Shown one piece after another: positions 36,265 through 46,109 of a DNA stretch of 64,000 bases. How positions within the stretch are numbered: the first letter of the stretch is position 1; every line of letters starts with the position of its first letter. Where the stretch lies: positions 82,408,169-82,472,168 of the forward strand of contig CM041292.1 of assembly GCA_023052935.1 (NCBI GenBank), read 5' to 3'. The notes below the pieces were generated by a model. The model made no database searches and was not told the origin of the DNA. It saw only the letters and a program-made list of their open reading frames with translations. The stretch is from Piezodorus guildinii (taxonomy: Eukaryota > Arthropoda > Insecta > Hemiptera > Pentatomidae). Made by a program: the position numbers and the translations under genes.

Positions 36265-37112
36265 AACTGGATTAAATGACGTATGCTTTATGCAGAATAT
36301 GGGAAAAAACGAAAAACATTTTCATTGTAGATAATCCTTAAATAGTTATTTTATCTTGTATCTTTAGTTTTTTTTTTTTTTTTTGTTTAACCAAATCCTA
36401 AAGTCCTGTAAGAAATCAATTTATCTTTATGATGCGTAAAAAAAAATAAATAAAATAAAAGTGACTAATCTAGTTCTTTTCAACCTTAAAATATTTGTAT
36501 AATAAATAATTGTTCTCAATACGTTTTCAACATTCAGGTTTAATCGATGGAATGTGCTTTTTTTTAACAGCATTTATTATCCAGTCACAGCTGAGGAACA
36601 ATGAGTAACCTTCAATGGGCAAGGGAATCCCGCTTAAGAGAAACAAAGAAAAAGTTTAATTCGATAAAAAAAAAAAATCGTGTTAGTCGGCGGTTGTATT
36701 AATATCTCTCATCAAACAATGACCATTCCACTACACTCGATGACAATATAGCCATTGATTTGACCACCCCGTCCTCGATGACCTTTGTCCATCCTCTGAG
36801 AATAAAGCCATTAGCCTCACCATAGTTCCTGGTCGGTGTTACTGCGTCGGAGTTCTCTGTGGACATGGAGGGCGAGGGGTGGATAGTTAATCTGTCCATC
36901 GTATTGGAAACTGTAATGAAAAAGTAAAATAAGACTCAGAAAAAATCTTTGAAAATAAGTTGTTCATTATTAATATAACGGCACATTTTGCTATCGTGGC
37001 TAATCAAAAGATGCTACAGTGAGATAAAATAACTATTTAAGGATTATCTACAATGAAAATGTTTTCGTTTTTTCCCATATTCTGCATAAAGCATACGTCA
37101 TTTAATCCAGTT
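36265..37112. repeat. inverted repeat, 92- and 91-bp arms
   Basis: Arm 1 (36265-36356) starts aactggattaaatgacgtat and ends taaatagttattttatct. Arm 2 (37022-37112) is its reverse complement apart from one missing base in an A/T run. The arms are 665 bp apart. Arm 2 sits inside a SINE1 copy and replaces part of its body. Confidence 0.95.
36821..36910 (-). CDS. possible isolated coding exon, unidentified
   Basis: On the minus strand a good acceptor (tactttttcattacag) precedes 90 nt reading SNTMDRLTIHPSPSMSTENS then DAVTPTRNY, ending at donor GTGAGG (36820). Composition is GC-richer than the flanks, the length is a multiple of three, and the Ser/Thr/Pro-rich peptide is free of repeat signatures. 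The open frame also runs on past the donor to 36699. I know no family for it. It may be a cassette exon of a gene whose other exons are outside the window or unrecognised, or a chance ORF. Confidence 0.3.
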
Positions 37113-37245
37113 ACAGCCTCGGGATCACCTTTTTACGTTTCCTCCAAAGGACGGCATAACTAAGGATTGTCGACTCCCATTAAAAAGACCTATGGTCACG
37201 TTCAGATTTAAGCGCTTCAAGGTCACTACACCAAAGGTGACCCCA
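36975..37245 (-). mobile_element. SINE1 with a foreign internal replacement
   Basis: SINE1 ends are present on the minus strand: head ggtcacctttggtgtagtg, body ccttagttatgccgtccttt, and distal part gattagccacgatagcaa. The section that should hold the cctatcc and gtactcgttaa blocks is replaced by the 91-bp inverted copy of 36265-36356. Confidence 0.75.
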
Positions 37246-37317
37246 TTGAAAATAAGTTTAAGACAGTTTGTCCTAAAGCATCCTTAATGACTTTTTAGGT
37301 TTTATTAATTCTGAATG

Positions 37318-37450
37318 AAAGATATTTATTGGGTAATATTACATTTTGTCCCACAAGGGACAATCGTAATAGTGAAAAAAATATAAATAAAAATAGAAGA
37401 AATACTATAGAGACAAGAAAGAAAGATAAATTAAATTAAAGTCTTTGAAC
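37318..37450 (-). repeat. LINE-B-like 3' tail fragment
   Basis: Minus strand: cgattgtcccttgtgggaca, then aaaatgtaatattacccaat and aaatatc, resembling the 3' ends of the Jockey LINEs here. No coding part is visible. Confidence 0.4.
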
Positions 37451-38785
37451 TCAGGCACAGCTATGTACTGTTCAGTCTACGGGGGAATCTCATTATGGAT
37501 ACACGATATCCAAGTTAATTTTCTTTTTATCAACAACCCCAACACATTTTAATATACAATTTTCGTCATCTAGGCCAACATAAGGCATTCATAAAAATTT
37601 ACTTCAAGATAGTCTGTGATGAAGATAATCGTTTTAAACTTATTTATAATGATTATCGATTTGTACTAATGCATTTATAATTAGTTGGAGTGATCTTCGA
37701 TTCAAAGCATCATTTAAAGCTCCAAACCACATTTCACTACTTAAATTTAGCGGTAAAAGAAAAAAGAAATCTGCAATAGCTAAAAAAAAATCTTCAAAGA
37801 AAACCAGGCGGATGAATCCTCCGAAAGAGACCATGTGGTCTGCGGGCTGTGGTTAGGATGGAGGCACCGAATGTTACTGCCCCATCTTAGATGGGATGAG
37901 AACCATCCCCGGAGTTGGCCGGATCCTACGGGTAGAAAACCCTTGTGCGACCACATAAATGGAAATAGTGGTTTAGCTTTTATCTTTATTGTTCCATATA
38001 CTATCAACTTTTTTTCAAAGAGACATTCAATCTTCATTCTTTGGCAAGGAAACCACTAAACTTCTATATCCGATATTAAATTTTATTTATGCTGTAGTTA
38101 CAAGGTCACTATGTGTGTTTTGAGTAACGGCTATGAGGGTTTCTCTTTAAAGTAGTAAAAACAAAAAATATATATATTTAGAAAATAAAAGTTCGACATT
38201 GTTTTCAGACGGATCTACTATCTTTGCTACAATTATTATATTATTGCTGGTGCAGTAATGCTGGTATGGTCTTCATGGTTAATTTAGCTTCTGTATCAGT
38301 TCAAAGATTCTAATTTAATGATCTTAATAACACTATTTTTTTGATAAAAAATAAAATGTAAAACGTGATAAAGATGATAAATCTCATAATAAGATAGTCT
38401 TACCAGTAATCACAGTAAAAATTTAGAAATGTAAGCGATTCTATTTTTATTTTCCCAAATTTCAACCATGTAATTCAACAGGTTTTAGTTTAAAATCAAC
38501 TGATAAGTTCAAGGAAAAACATTTGTATGGAAGAACCATATTTTTCCAATATAGCGTGCATTTTCATAACGTACTTTTACATAATAGTGTAATTAAAAAG
38601 GTTTAGTACTTATTCAATTAATAATTCATCATTGATATATTATTATACCAACGTAAATGATGCCAGATAAGAAAAGGTTCCATGGAGGTGTGAAGGTTAA
38701 ATGTTGCTCTAAACTGATCTCTGTTATTAAAAAATAATGGCTTATTTAAAATATAATAATATATAAGAAATATATAAGTAGACCA
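37451..38785. other. no gene seen; one GC-rich patch
   Basis: The patch 37830-37960 is GC-rich (catgtggtctgcgggctgtg, gaaccatccccggagttggc) with open frames on both strands and no recognised family. It may be an unlisted SINE or other repeat. The remainder is AT-rich. Confidence 0.4.
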
Positions 38786-38955
38786 AATAAGAGGGGAGGG
38801 GTAGCTGAGTGGGTTATTTGAAAAACAAACAATTACGAGTTCGAGACTCGGTGCTGTGGGGGTCTTTTATTTCAGCATTTATCCCCCGCCCTCCACTCCT
38901 GGCCCGAGAAACCCCGTATAGCATTCAAAGGCGAGGTAGGGAAGAAAAAAAAAAG
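38786..38955 (+). mobile_element. SINE4, tRNA-derived
   Basis: The head ggtagctgagtgggttat is A-box-like, and cgagttcgagactcgg is B-box-like. A body rich in C (tatcccccgccctccactcc, tggcccgagaaaccccgta) leads to an A10 run. The head resembles tRNAs with a long variable arm (Ser/Leu type), but no acceptor-stem pairing is preserved. Confidence 0.65.
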
Positions 38956-39014
38956 TAACAGTGCACGTGATTTATTGTAATAATTTGGCTATATTAGATT
39001 GGACCGATTCGATA

Positions 39015-39290
39015 AACTTTTTTTTTTTTTATTTATTTTTTTTTTTTTATTGAGATGTAAGTATTACAATTTGTTTCAATATGAACATTAGTAATAGTGA
39101 TATAAGATCCCATTCACACAATATATACAGTATACAATGATGAAGTCAAATAAATAAAATATAATATATGTACAAAATAAGAAAACAAACCACAACCTAT
39201 AACTGATATAAATACAAATAAAGATACATACAGAATTAAATAATAATAAATATAAAAACGAAACAAATCAAAACATTATCCTATAAAGAT
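39015..39290 (-). repeat. LINE-B 3' UTR fragment
   Basis: Poly-T at 39019-39049 on + marks the tail. The minus strand matches the LINE-B end (ctattactaatgttcatatt, acaaattgtaatacttacat, ctcaataaaaaa). Confidence 0.6.
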
Positions 39291-39334
39291 ACAACTCGTA
39301 ATTTTATTTTTGTTAAAACAAACATTCAGGGGGA

Positions 39335-39582
39335 TTCCTATACTGAAATTTCATATTTTAGAAAATGCTTGGGATGTTATAGCAACTTTTTCGACAAAAT
39401 CAGATAACCAGAAAAATCAGTTTATATCATTCATTTTGCACCTTTTTAAGATTTTCTCTAACTTGCTATAACGATGTAAAATTTAATGAGCTTTGGTATA
39501 AAATCTCTAGCTGTATATCAAAATTCTTAAATTGATTTTAACTAAGGTGGTAAGTGAAAGTCGTGTGTTGTGGGCACCACAT
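39335..39582 (-). repeat. family H repeat, copy E, internally deleted
   Basis: Minus strand starts gtggtgcccacaacacacga then ctttcacttacc, jumps across an internal deletion to attaaattttacatcgtta, and ends near gaaatttcagtataggaat. The 3' hairpin end is missing. Confidence 0.7.
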
Positions 39583-40139
39583 TTTTTAAACTGTTCGACA
39601 CTCGGTTATAATTTTTCGGCCTTCTTATAATCATATACATTTAGGTGTGTAAGCAACCTTAGCACTTACGTTGAGCTTTCTGCAAAAACCATTCGTACAC
39701 AAAGGCAAACCTTTGCAAGGCAAGTCAAATTGTGCATATACGAATCTATATTGGCAAGTATTCGCAAATGTTAGAACGTACTTTGTCATAACAGTATTGT
39801 AAATATGGGTCTATTTCATTTTATTTTCTACTTATTTCCTTACGTCTGTTCTTTATTATTTTTAGTTCATTTGTTTATATTTATTTAATTAGTCTAAGAC
39901 TCTGAAACCCATTTTAAATATTTTGTGAATTTTATTCTAAAATGAGATTTTTCCCAGGGTAATAATGAATTTATTTATTTACTTTTAGACAAAGGTTAAA
40001 TCCTTCATAGTAAGCTCAAGAGTGTTTTCTGTAACTCTTGTTGCTTGCAGATTGTATCAAATTTTTTTTTCTGTTGTTTCAGAGGCAATTCTGCATTATA
40101 CGGTAATATAAAGAGATATGATATATTTATACAGAAGTA
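39583..40139. other. no gene seen
   Basis: AT-rich, nothing recognised. Confidence 0.6.
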
Positions 40140-40425
40140 AAATAGTATTGACTCAGTCAGCATAGCATCCGGTATTATACAATATATTATCGAATCCCAG
40201 GCCCGGCTGGGCTTTTATAAGGATATAAATAAATGGGGATTCACTCACAGCCTCTCCCCCGGGTAGTGAGACCCGTCAGTCAAGTGGTGGCCACTCACAA
40301 AAATAGGCGTAAGGAGTTATGAACCTACCCTGTAAAATCTCATCGTGAATCGTGAGTATATTATCCCTGGAGATTACACCACGAGGCCAAGGGCTTACAC
40401 GGCCTGTCGCGCCAGAGAAAAAAAA
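40140..40425 (+). mobile_element. SINE3, copy 1
   Basis: A degraded tRNA-like head (gtcagcatagcatccgg, then tcgaatcccag) is followed by cccggctgggcttttataag, gagacccgtcagtcaag, tggtggccactcacaaaaat and gcttacacggcctgtcgcgc, with an A10 run after it. The partner copy is at 42338-42565 in opposite orientation. Confidence 0.75.
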
Positions 40426-41280
40426 AATTTAATTAATGAGTGATTTTTGCATTTTCTTTTAAATTACTTAAATTAAAAGACTGATATTAATCTAAAGAAA
40501 AAAGATAAGTATTATTTTAGCTATAATTGCCCTGATTATACTATACAACATAACTTCCTTGATATACTATTGTTTGGTTGTTTTGAAATCTAGAGACTCG
40601 ATTAACCTCGTGTCCACAAGACGTAATAGGGAATCCTCCAAATCAAAATGAATACAGGCCTTTCATAAGTGACAGATTATTTTAATTGATAAATGCAACT
40701 TAGCAGCGTGCCGTTAAAATAATTACAGTGTACCTGTTTCTAGTTCAAATTCTTTTTACAAGGTAGGCTTTGACAAAACAGTCGTTAGCAAGACAATACT
40801 TTCAAAAGTGAAAGTAATTATCGTATAGGGCTTAGGGTTTTGTAATGGGGCAGATTATCGCTTTCTACTATCCGGTCGGCAGCCGGCTAATGATAGCTCC
40901 AGCTCGACCCTGCCTTTGCGGTTCGATCGCGACCAGGAAACCTTTCTCATTTCCGCCGTAATAAATTAAGACATAATTTATATATTGCGAAATAAAATGG
41001 GCTCGTTTATTACCTAAGTTACAAAACAATTACTTAATATTCGCAAATGCGTCTCTGTTCGTTTCAATTAACGGTAAGAAAAGAACTTTGTAGTTAACTT
41101 ATGTTTAGAAAACCGATTGGTTGATGTTTAAACTTAAGTATCGAATATTCGCTATTACAAATAATTATGTATATTTATATTATGTTCATTTATACATTTA
41201 TACCAATAATACTCTCAAACCGAACAACGTTAGAAGAGGATTTTTTCGATGATGGTGATGTATATTTATCGCAAGGAAGA
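40426..41280. other. no gene seen; one GC-rich patch
   Basis: The first 45 bases form one arm of a 40-bp perfect inverted pair with 42283-42322. The patch 40860-40960 is GC-rich (cggtcggcagccggctaatg, cggttcgatcgcgaccagga) but does not fold as a tRNA that I can see. Confidence 0.45.
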
Positions 41281-41440
41281 GGGAGCGACTTGTTCTGGTG
41301 GGTACTTGTCTTCTGTTCCACAGGTCTCGGCTACGAATCTTGGAAGAATTATTCATTATGTTATTTTTAGTCGTGGAGCGACCCTGGGGTATGGAGACTC
41401 TTTTGGACCACACCTCGCTCAACGAAGTGAGTAATAAAAA
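41281..41440 (+). repeat. SINE2, degraded copy
   Basis: The sequence ggagcgacttgttctggtgg, then ctcggctacgaatcttgg, gaccctggggtatggagact and cttttggaccacacctcg follows the order of SINE2 at 14801-15119 with many changes. Confidence 0.65.
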
Positions 41441-41494
41441 ATTGGAGGAAAACCTTAATTTATTGAACTTGATCTAGGACAAACTAATCACCTC

Positions 41495-41690
41495 ATCCCA
41501 GGTTCGAATGGTCCTGATAGTTTTTAAAGGGTGTAAATAATCCTTGGTTATATTGTCATTTAGAGGGGACGAAAAATAGTGGCCCAAGTTTGTGCGTTGT
41601 CAGGTACTAGTTAAAGATCCCTTTCCTAATTAACAGGTTAACCAAATTTAAAATTCCCTCTGTAGCATAAATGAACGTTTAATGAAAAAT
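41495..41690 (+). repeat. SINE1, degraded 3' copy
   Basis: The blocks cccaggttcgaatggtcct, gtgcgttgtcaggtactagt and taaagatccctttcctaatt follow the SINE1 order. It starts at the B-box. Confidence 0.65.
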
Positions 41691-41721
41691 ATATATATAT
41701 ATATTAATCGCAAAGAGGGCG

Positions 41722-41816
41722 TTACGTCTGGTGCAGTAGTTAGCATAACAGCCTTCTGTGGTGAGGGTCGTAAGTTCGAATGGACCTAGAATTGTTTAAT
41801 GGGAGTATAAAATCCT
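41722..41816 (+). repeat. SINE1, 5' fragment
   Basis: tggtgcagtagttagcataa, then cagccttctgtgg, gtcgtaagttcgaatggacc and gtttaatgggagtataaaat. It stops where Helitron-like sequence begins. Confidence 0.65.
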
Positions 41817-41819
41817 TTT

Positions 41820-41950
41820 ATTTTACTCATAAACCTTCAGGAAATAATGCCCTGAAAGATGGTGAAAATCGTAACAAAATCCGTCCAGTGATTTAGAAGG
41901 AGTTCGCGGAAACCAAGAATCGCGATACCATTTTATATATAGAGATATAT
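41820..41950 (-). repeat. Helitron-like repeat fragment, copy 2
   Basis: Minus strand starts tatctctatatataaaatgg, tatcgcgattcttggtttcc, gcgaactccttctaaatcac and ends ttatttcctgaaggttta, matching the 5' end of the longer copy at 63041. Confidence 0.6.
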
Positions 41951-41967
41951 AATTACCGTATTTTATA

Positions 41968-42253
41968 GGGTCACCTATAGCATAGTGGCTAGCATAACAG
42001 CTTTTTATACCAAAGGTCGCGTGTTTAAACCTACAGGTAGCCCTAGGATTTTTTAATCGGAGTAAGAAATCCTTAGTCGTGCCGTCCTTCGGAGGAGATG
42101 TAAAAAGGTGGTCCCGAGCCAGTGCGATATTAGGTACTCATTAAGGATCCCAATCCTAATTAAACCTAGATAGGCAAAATTTAGGACTCCCACTGTAGCA
42201 TCCCCGATGAGCCACAGTAGCATAAATTGACGTTAAATAAATAAACAAACAAA
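41968..42253 (+). mobile_element. SINE1, full length
   Basis: Complete SINE1: gggtcacctatagcatagtg, gctagcataacag (A-box), a B-box-like cgtgtttaaacctaca, the full body and cgttaaataaataaacaaac. It is one of the three best representatives of the family here. No convincing target duplication is visible. Confidence 0.85.
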
Positions 42254-42337
42254 CTTTATCAATTAAGGATCTGTATCATTTCTAAGTAATTTAAAAGAAA
42301 ATGCAAAAATCACTCATTAATTAATTTATTTTTTTCA

Positions 42338-42565
42338 GTGGCGTGACAGGCCGTGTAGGCCCTATAAAGATGCAATTTATAGTGTAGGGTCATTCACCCC
42401 TAACGCCTAATTTTGTGAGTGGCCACCTTTTGGCTGACGGGTCTCACATTCCGAGCGAATCCCCATTATATTACATCCTTATAAAAGCCCCGCCGGGGCT
42501 GGGATTCGAACTCGCAACCTGTAGCATGAGAGACTAGTGCGCTAGCCACTCAGCCACGGCTCCAC
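42338..42565 (-). mobile_element. SINE3, copy 2
   Basis: Minus strand has a good tRNA-like head (ggagccgtggctgagtggct, agcgcactagtctctcatgc, ggttgcgagttcgaatccca), then ccccggcggggcttttataa and tacacggcctgtcacgccac. The B-box gagttcgaatccc is perfect. The head resembles tRNA-Ser/Leu types. Confidence 0.8.
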
Positions 42566-43550
42566 CATTAATTTATCAGTAAACCGATTTATTTTCACAT
42601 TAAAATTCAGTTATATTATTCAAGCCTTTTAACAATATTAATAACTTTATTTTTAGTTTATGGAAGGAAATGTCATACTAAAAGATGTTATAATATAATT
42701 ATGTGTTTTAAACGTATCAAATGTATGATTAGTAATTAGTGTATATAAGAAATTGCAGTTCTGAATCGCATTATTCTTTTTTTTCTCACTTTCCTTTTGT
42801 AAACTTTTGCAAGTGATTGATGGCATTGCAAGTGTTGGAATCCAGCCATAACCAGTACAGATTCAATATGAATATTCTGAAAAGCTGTGATCTACCAGAG
42901 CTTTGTTTCCCGCAGCATCATCTGCTTATCTTCTTGTCATGACGCATGTTCCCATCTCCTCCCCTTCGTCGGATCACGATAGAGCAATATACCAGACCCG
43001 AGAGATCTAGGTCCGGTAGATACATTTCAATGCATTAGAGAAGAAGATAGAATGCCGATGATAGGGGAGCTGTGGGGGTAACACGAATCCCATCCTAGAG
43101 AAGACGTGGAGAGGTCGAGTTTCCTAGAGCAAGGTCGCCCTTCGTGACGGCACGAAACCATCTCCCTCAGGAATCACATCTCGTAGAAAATGACAATAAA
43201 AAAAAGAAGTCAATTGAGTCAGGCATCAATTTACGAATTACCCGACCCCAGTTCGATTTTCTTCCGTAATTTGCAGGTGTCTGCAATGTTCCACTACTTA
43301 TTCATTAACATACCCACGGTCCATTTTTCTTCATGATTATCTACGAATTTCCCACTCTCTTAGGGTTTCTCAAGTTCGGCAAAGTTAGTATTTCATCTTT
43401 GAAAGAAAACAAATCCTTGATGCTTTGAGCAAAAGGGCCTAAGTATGTGAATGTGAAGTTACAAGACGATTTTTCAAAAATTAAGTATTCATGAATTATA
43501 TTATACTATATTATCTCGTGATGAGCTATTCATTAGAGTAAAATTAAAAA
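42566..43550. other. GC-rich unassigned segment and spacer
   Basis: From about 42850 to 43195 the sequence is clearly GC-richer (cagcatcatctgcttatctt, gatcacgatagagcaatata, ggagctgtgggggtaacacg) and ends in an A-rich run, like a retroelement 3' UTR. I could not match it to another copy in the window. Confidence 0.4.
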
Positions 43551-44431
43551 TCTGGTGCGGGCAACACACGACTTTCACTTACATCAATTTGTAAAATCAA
43601 TGAAAGAATTTTCAAATAGAGTTAGAGTTAAAAATACGTGAAACTATTAAAGAATTAAATAAATTTAATTTATATAGAAACATGTGTTTTATTAAAAAAT
43701 AATTTATTTTATTATATAAAATAATCAGTTAGTTTTATCTTCTTCTCATCACTCTCTATTAACTTCTAAAAGCTTGTGTATGAGATGATATTTTTTCTAA
43801 AATCTTTAGCTTTCCAACGGTATATCATACATGTTTATTACTGCTCTTATTTTTTTCTATTTAAAAAATATTTTTTCTGTTTTCTCCTTTAGTTGGGTAT
43901 CGAATTTATTCAATTTATATATTTACCTGTTTTTCATCAGCGTTAACAAGATAATCTAGTTATTATTATTGAATCTACAAAATTAAAGCTACTTTAGGGG
44001 AAGAAAATTTAAAATATCGGCATTTAAGTCCTGTCAGACCATCTTTATCCAAATAAAACCTACATCATATTAAAGTTCATCAAATTTTACATCGATAGAG
44101 ACTTTAATCAAACTCGTAGCAGCCGTTTTTGAGAAAATCATAAAAAGGTAAAACATGCATAGTAGAAAGTAGATCTTTCGGTCAGCTGATTTTGATGAAA
44201 AACTTTCTGGAACGTCTCGGTCGTATAGTTGTCTTAAATATGAAATTTCAGTTTCATAGGACTTACCGTTTCCGCCCGGGAGTTACCACACACACACAGA
44301 CCTTTTTGCGGGACTTGGTTATTTGGACTCAGGGGACCCTAAAACGTGTATTTCCGTTGAAAACTGGAATTAAAAAATTTTCACGATCGCAATACTTCCC
44401 CTTACTATATGTAGTAAGTGAAAGTAAAAAT
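43551..44431 (+). repeat. family H dispersed repeat, copy C (best copy)
   Basis: Begins tctggtgcgggcaacacacg then actttcacttac and ends ccccttactatatgtagtaa then gtgaaagtaaaaa. The end contains the stem cttact/agtaag. It is preceded by AAAAA and followed by T, as are the other copies. Within it, 44192-44434 happens to be open but has no known protein features and is not conserved as a frame in the other copies. Confidence 0.8.
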
Positions 44432-44754
44432 TAAATTAAATATTATTAATTTATGTATTTGAATACATCGTCACCTCATTTTTATAAAAATGACGACTTC
44501 AGCACTTCTACCCATCATCAGTGAAGTATTGGGTTGTAATAAAAGTTCGTAGCGCTTTTCAATATTTCAATTTAATCATTTCTGTCTGTACAAAATCATG
44601 TTTACTTGGTAGAATGTTTACATATTCTAAAAAAGGATTAATTATAGTACTTTTAGGCATCAGTTTCAACCGAGATTCCTCATCATTAAGTGGTATTTTG
44701 CTTGCTCAAAATAGAAGAGAAAAAAAATCGTTTTCGTCATTAATTGATTTTATA

Positions 44755-45475
44755 TTTCTTAAAAGACTTTTTTAATATATATTTTTTATTGAAATTTACA
44801 ACTGTACAAAAAATACATCAAGTTAATATGCTGTAATGTTATAACACATGGAATGAACATGAAGAGAAACTGCCCATTGGCAGCACTCTTTGGTAGTGAG
44901 TCTAAACAAGAAGGTCTCGAGGCCATCTTCTTTTCAGACGCCTCGGAGGATTATCAGGAATGGAAGAGGAAGCAAGGATTGAAACTAATGGATTAGAGTG
45001 GGAGTGGAGTTTTTCATGGAAGGTGTGATACCTGGTACGGGCCAAATCAGCAACATATGGAACATTAAGATCATTGTGGATGATTTTATTCGTGACAAAG
45101 TAAGGAGCGATAAGGATTTTGGATTGTAAGGATTGGATGCGGGAAGAGGTTGATGGTTTAGTAGAGCCCCAAAGCTCTACTCCGTAGGTCCAGATAGGCC
45201 TTATGATGGACATGTAAATGAGTCTTTTGTAGTTAAGTGAAAGGTTAGAACGTCTGTCTAGTAAGTGTAGGAGTAGCCGAAATCTTCGTGCAGTTTCTTG
45301 TCTCTTCAGTCTTGTATGCGGATTCCATGTAAGTCGTTTGTCAAGCAGGAGTCCTAAATATCGGCTCTGTTCAACCGGGACAAGCGGAATATCATTAAAG
45401 GACATTGTAGGGCAGGATGTCATAGGTTTTCGACGAAGGGTAAAGGTAATTTGTTGGGATTTATTTTTCTTAAAA
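44755..45475 (-). mobile_element. LINE-A, 5'-truncated copy with 10-bp target-site duplication
   Basis: The minus-strand ORF of about 185 codons (45465-44902) covers the end of reverse transcriptase and the C-terminal region: QQITFTLRRKPM, RYLGLLLDKRLTWNPHTRLK, RLIYMSIIRPIWTYGVELWG, HSNPLVSILASSSIPDNPPR and the end RRWPRDLLV. The 3' UTR (gctgccaatgggcagtttct) and an A-rich tail follow. A short in-frame deletion follows SLQSK. The flanks tttcttaaaa at 44755-44764 and 45466-45475 are a likely target duplication. It is the best preserved LINE-A coding fragment in the window. Confidence 0.88.
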
Positions 45476-45487
45476 ATAAAAAACAAA

Positions 45488-45717
45488 GTAGCATGTTGCT
45501 GCACAGACGGTTAACAAAATTTTGCAGCGTGTATGGCGATGATGCTTTAGAAGAAAGTACCGTCTTTAAGTGGTTTTCTCGGTTCAGAACCGGAAATTAT
45601 AACTTGGAAGACGGAAAGCGCTCGGGTCGTCCTCAAACTGTTGATGATGACCAAATTCAAGGTCACAGACAACGCTCACTCTACGACATACGGGATATCG
45701 CAGAAACGATGTTGTAA
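45488..45717 (+). pseudogene. mariner transposase N-terminal fragment
   Basis: An open frame of about 75 residues reads KFCSVYGDDALEESTVFKWF then SRFRTGNYNLEDGKRSGRPQ and TVDDDQI, the helix-turn-helix DNA-binding half of mariner-family transposases, ending ... LYDIRDIAETML before a stop. The catalytic half is absent. It lies directly beside the LINE-A insertion, which starts within a few bases of it. Confidence 0.85.
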
Positions 45718-45892
45718 AAATATTTACAAGAATCTTTATAAGAAGTTTGTATGGAAATTACCAGTGAAAAATGATACTAACTTATTTTACGACCTAATAT
45801 AATAAGAAAAATGTCATATCAATCGCTCAAATATGCAAAAATTCAATATCATTTTTTCATATCACTCAATATACCAACAAAATAACATTTAA

Positions 45893-46105
45893 TAAAGGAT
45901 TTTTAAATAGACTAGATATCGACTAACTTTTTATTTTTTTAAACCAAAGTCACAAGCATGTTCATACGACTTTCAAGTTAAGGTTTATAACCTAAGATAA
46001 TTAGACTTAGTTTTCTTGAGATATCACAGATCTAAATTCAATATTCATCAGTATTATATAAATATATATATATATATTATATATTATATTAATATATATA
46101 TATAT
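45893..46105 (+). repeat. dispersed repeat J, copy 2
   Basis: Partner of 18602-18800, ending in a TA microsatellite (46055-46106). Confidence 0.65.
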
Positions 46106-46109
46106 ATGT

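Noticed and set aside
37830..37960. Structured RNA or tRNA-like gene in the GC-rich patch
   Set aside because: No cloverleaf or snRNA signature could be drawn. More likely an unlisted repeat fragment, but this is not proven.
42490..42565. tRNA-Ser/Leu gene in the SINE3 head
   Set aside because: Only promoter boxes are preserved. It is part of a repeated element with a further 150-bp body.
44192..44434. 80-codon open frame MMKNFLERLGRIVVLNMKFQ
   Set aside because: It is the end of non-coding family H copy C. The frame is not conserved in copies A and B.
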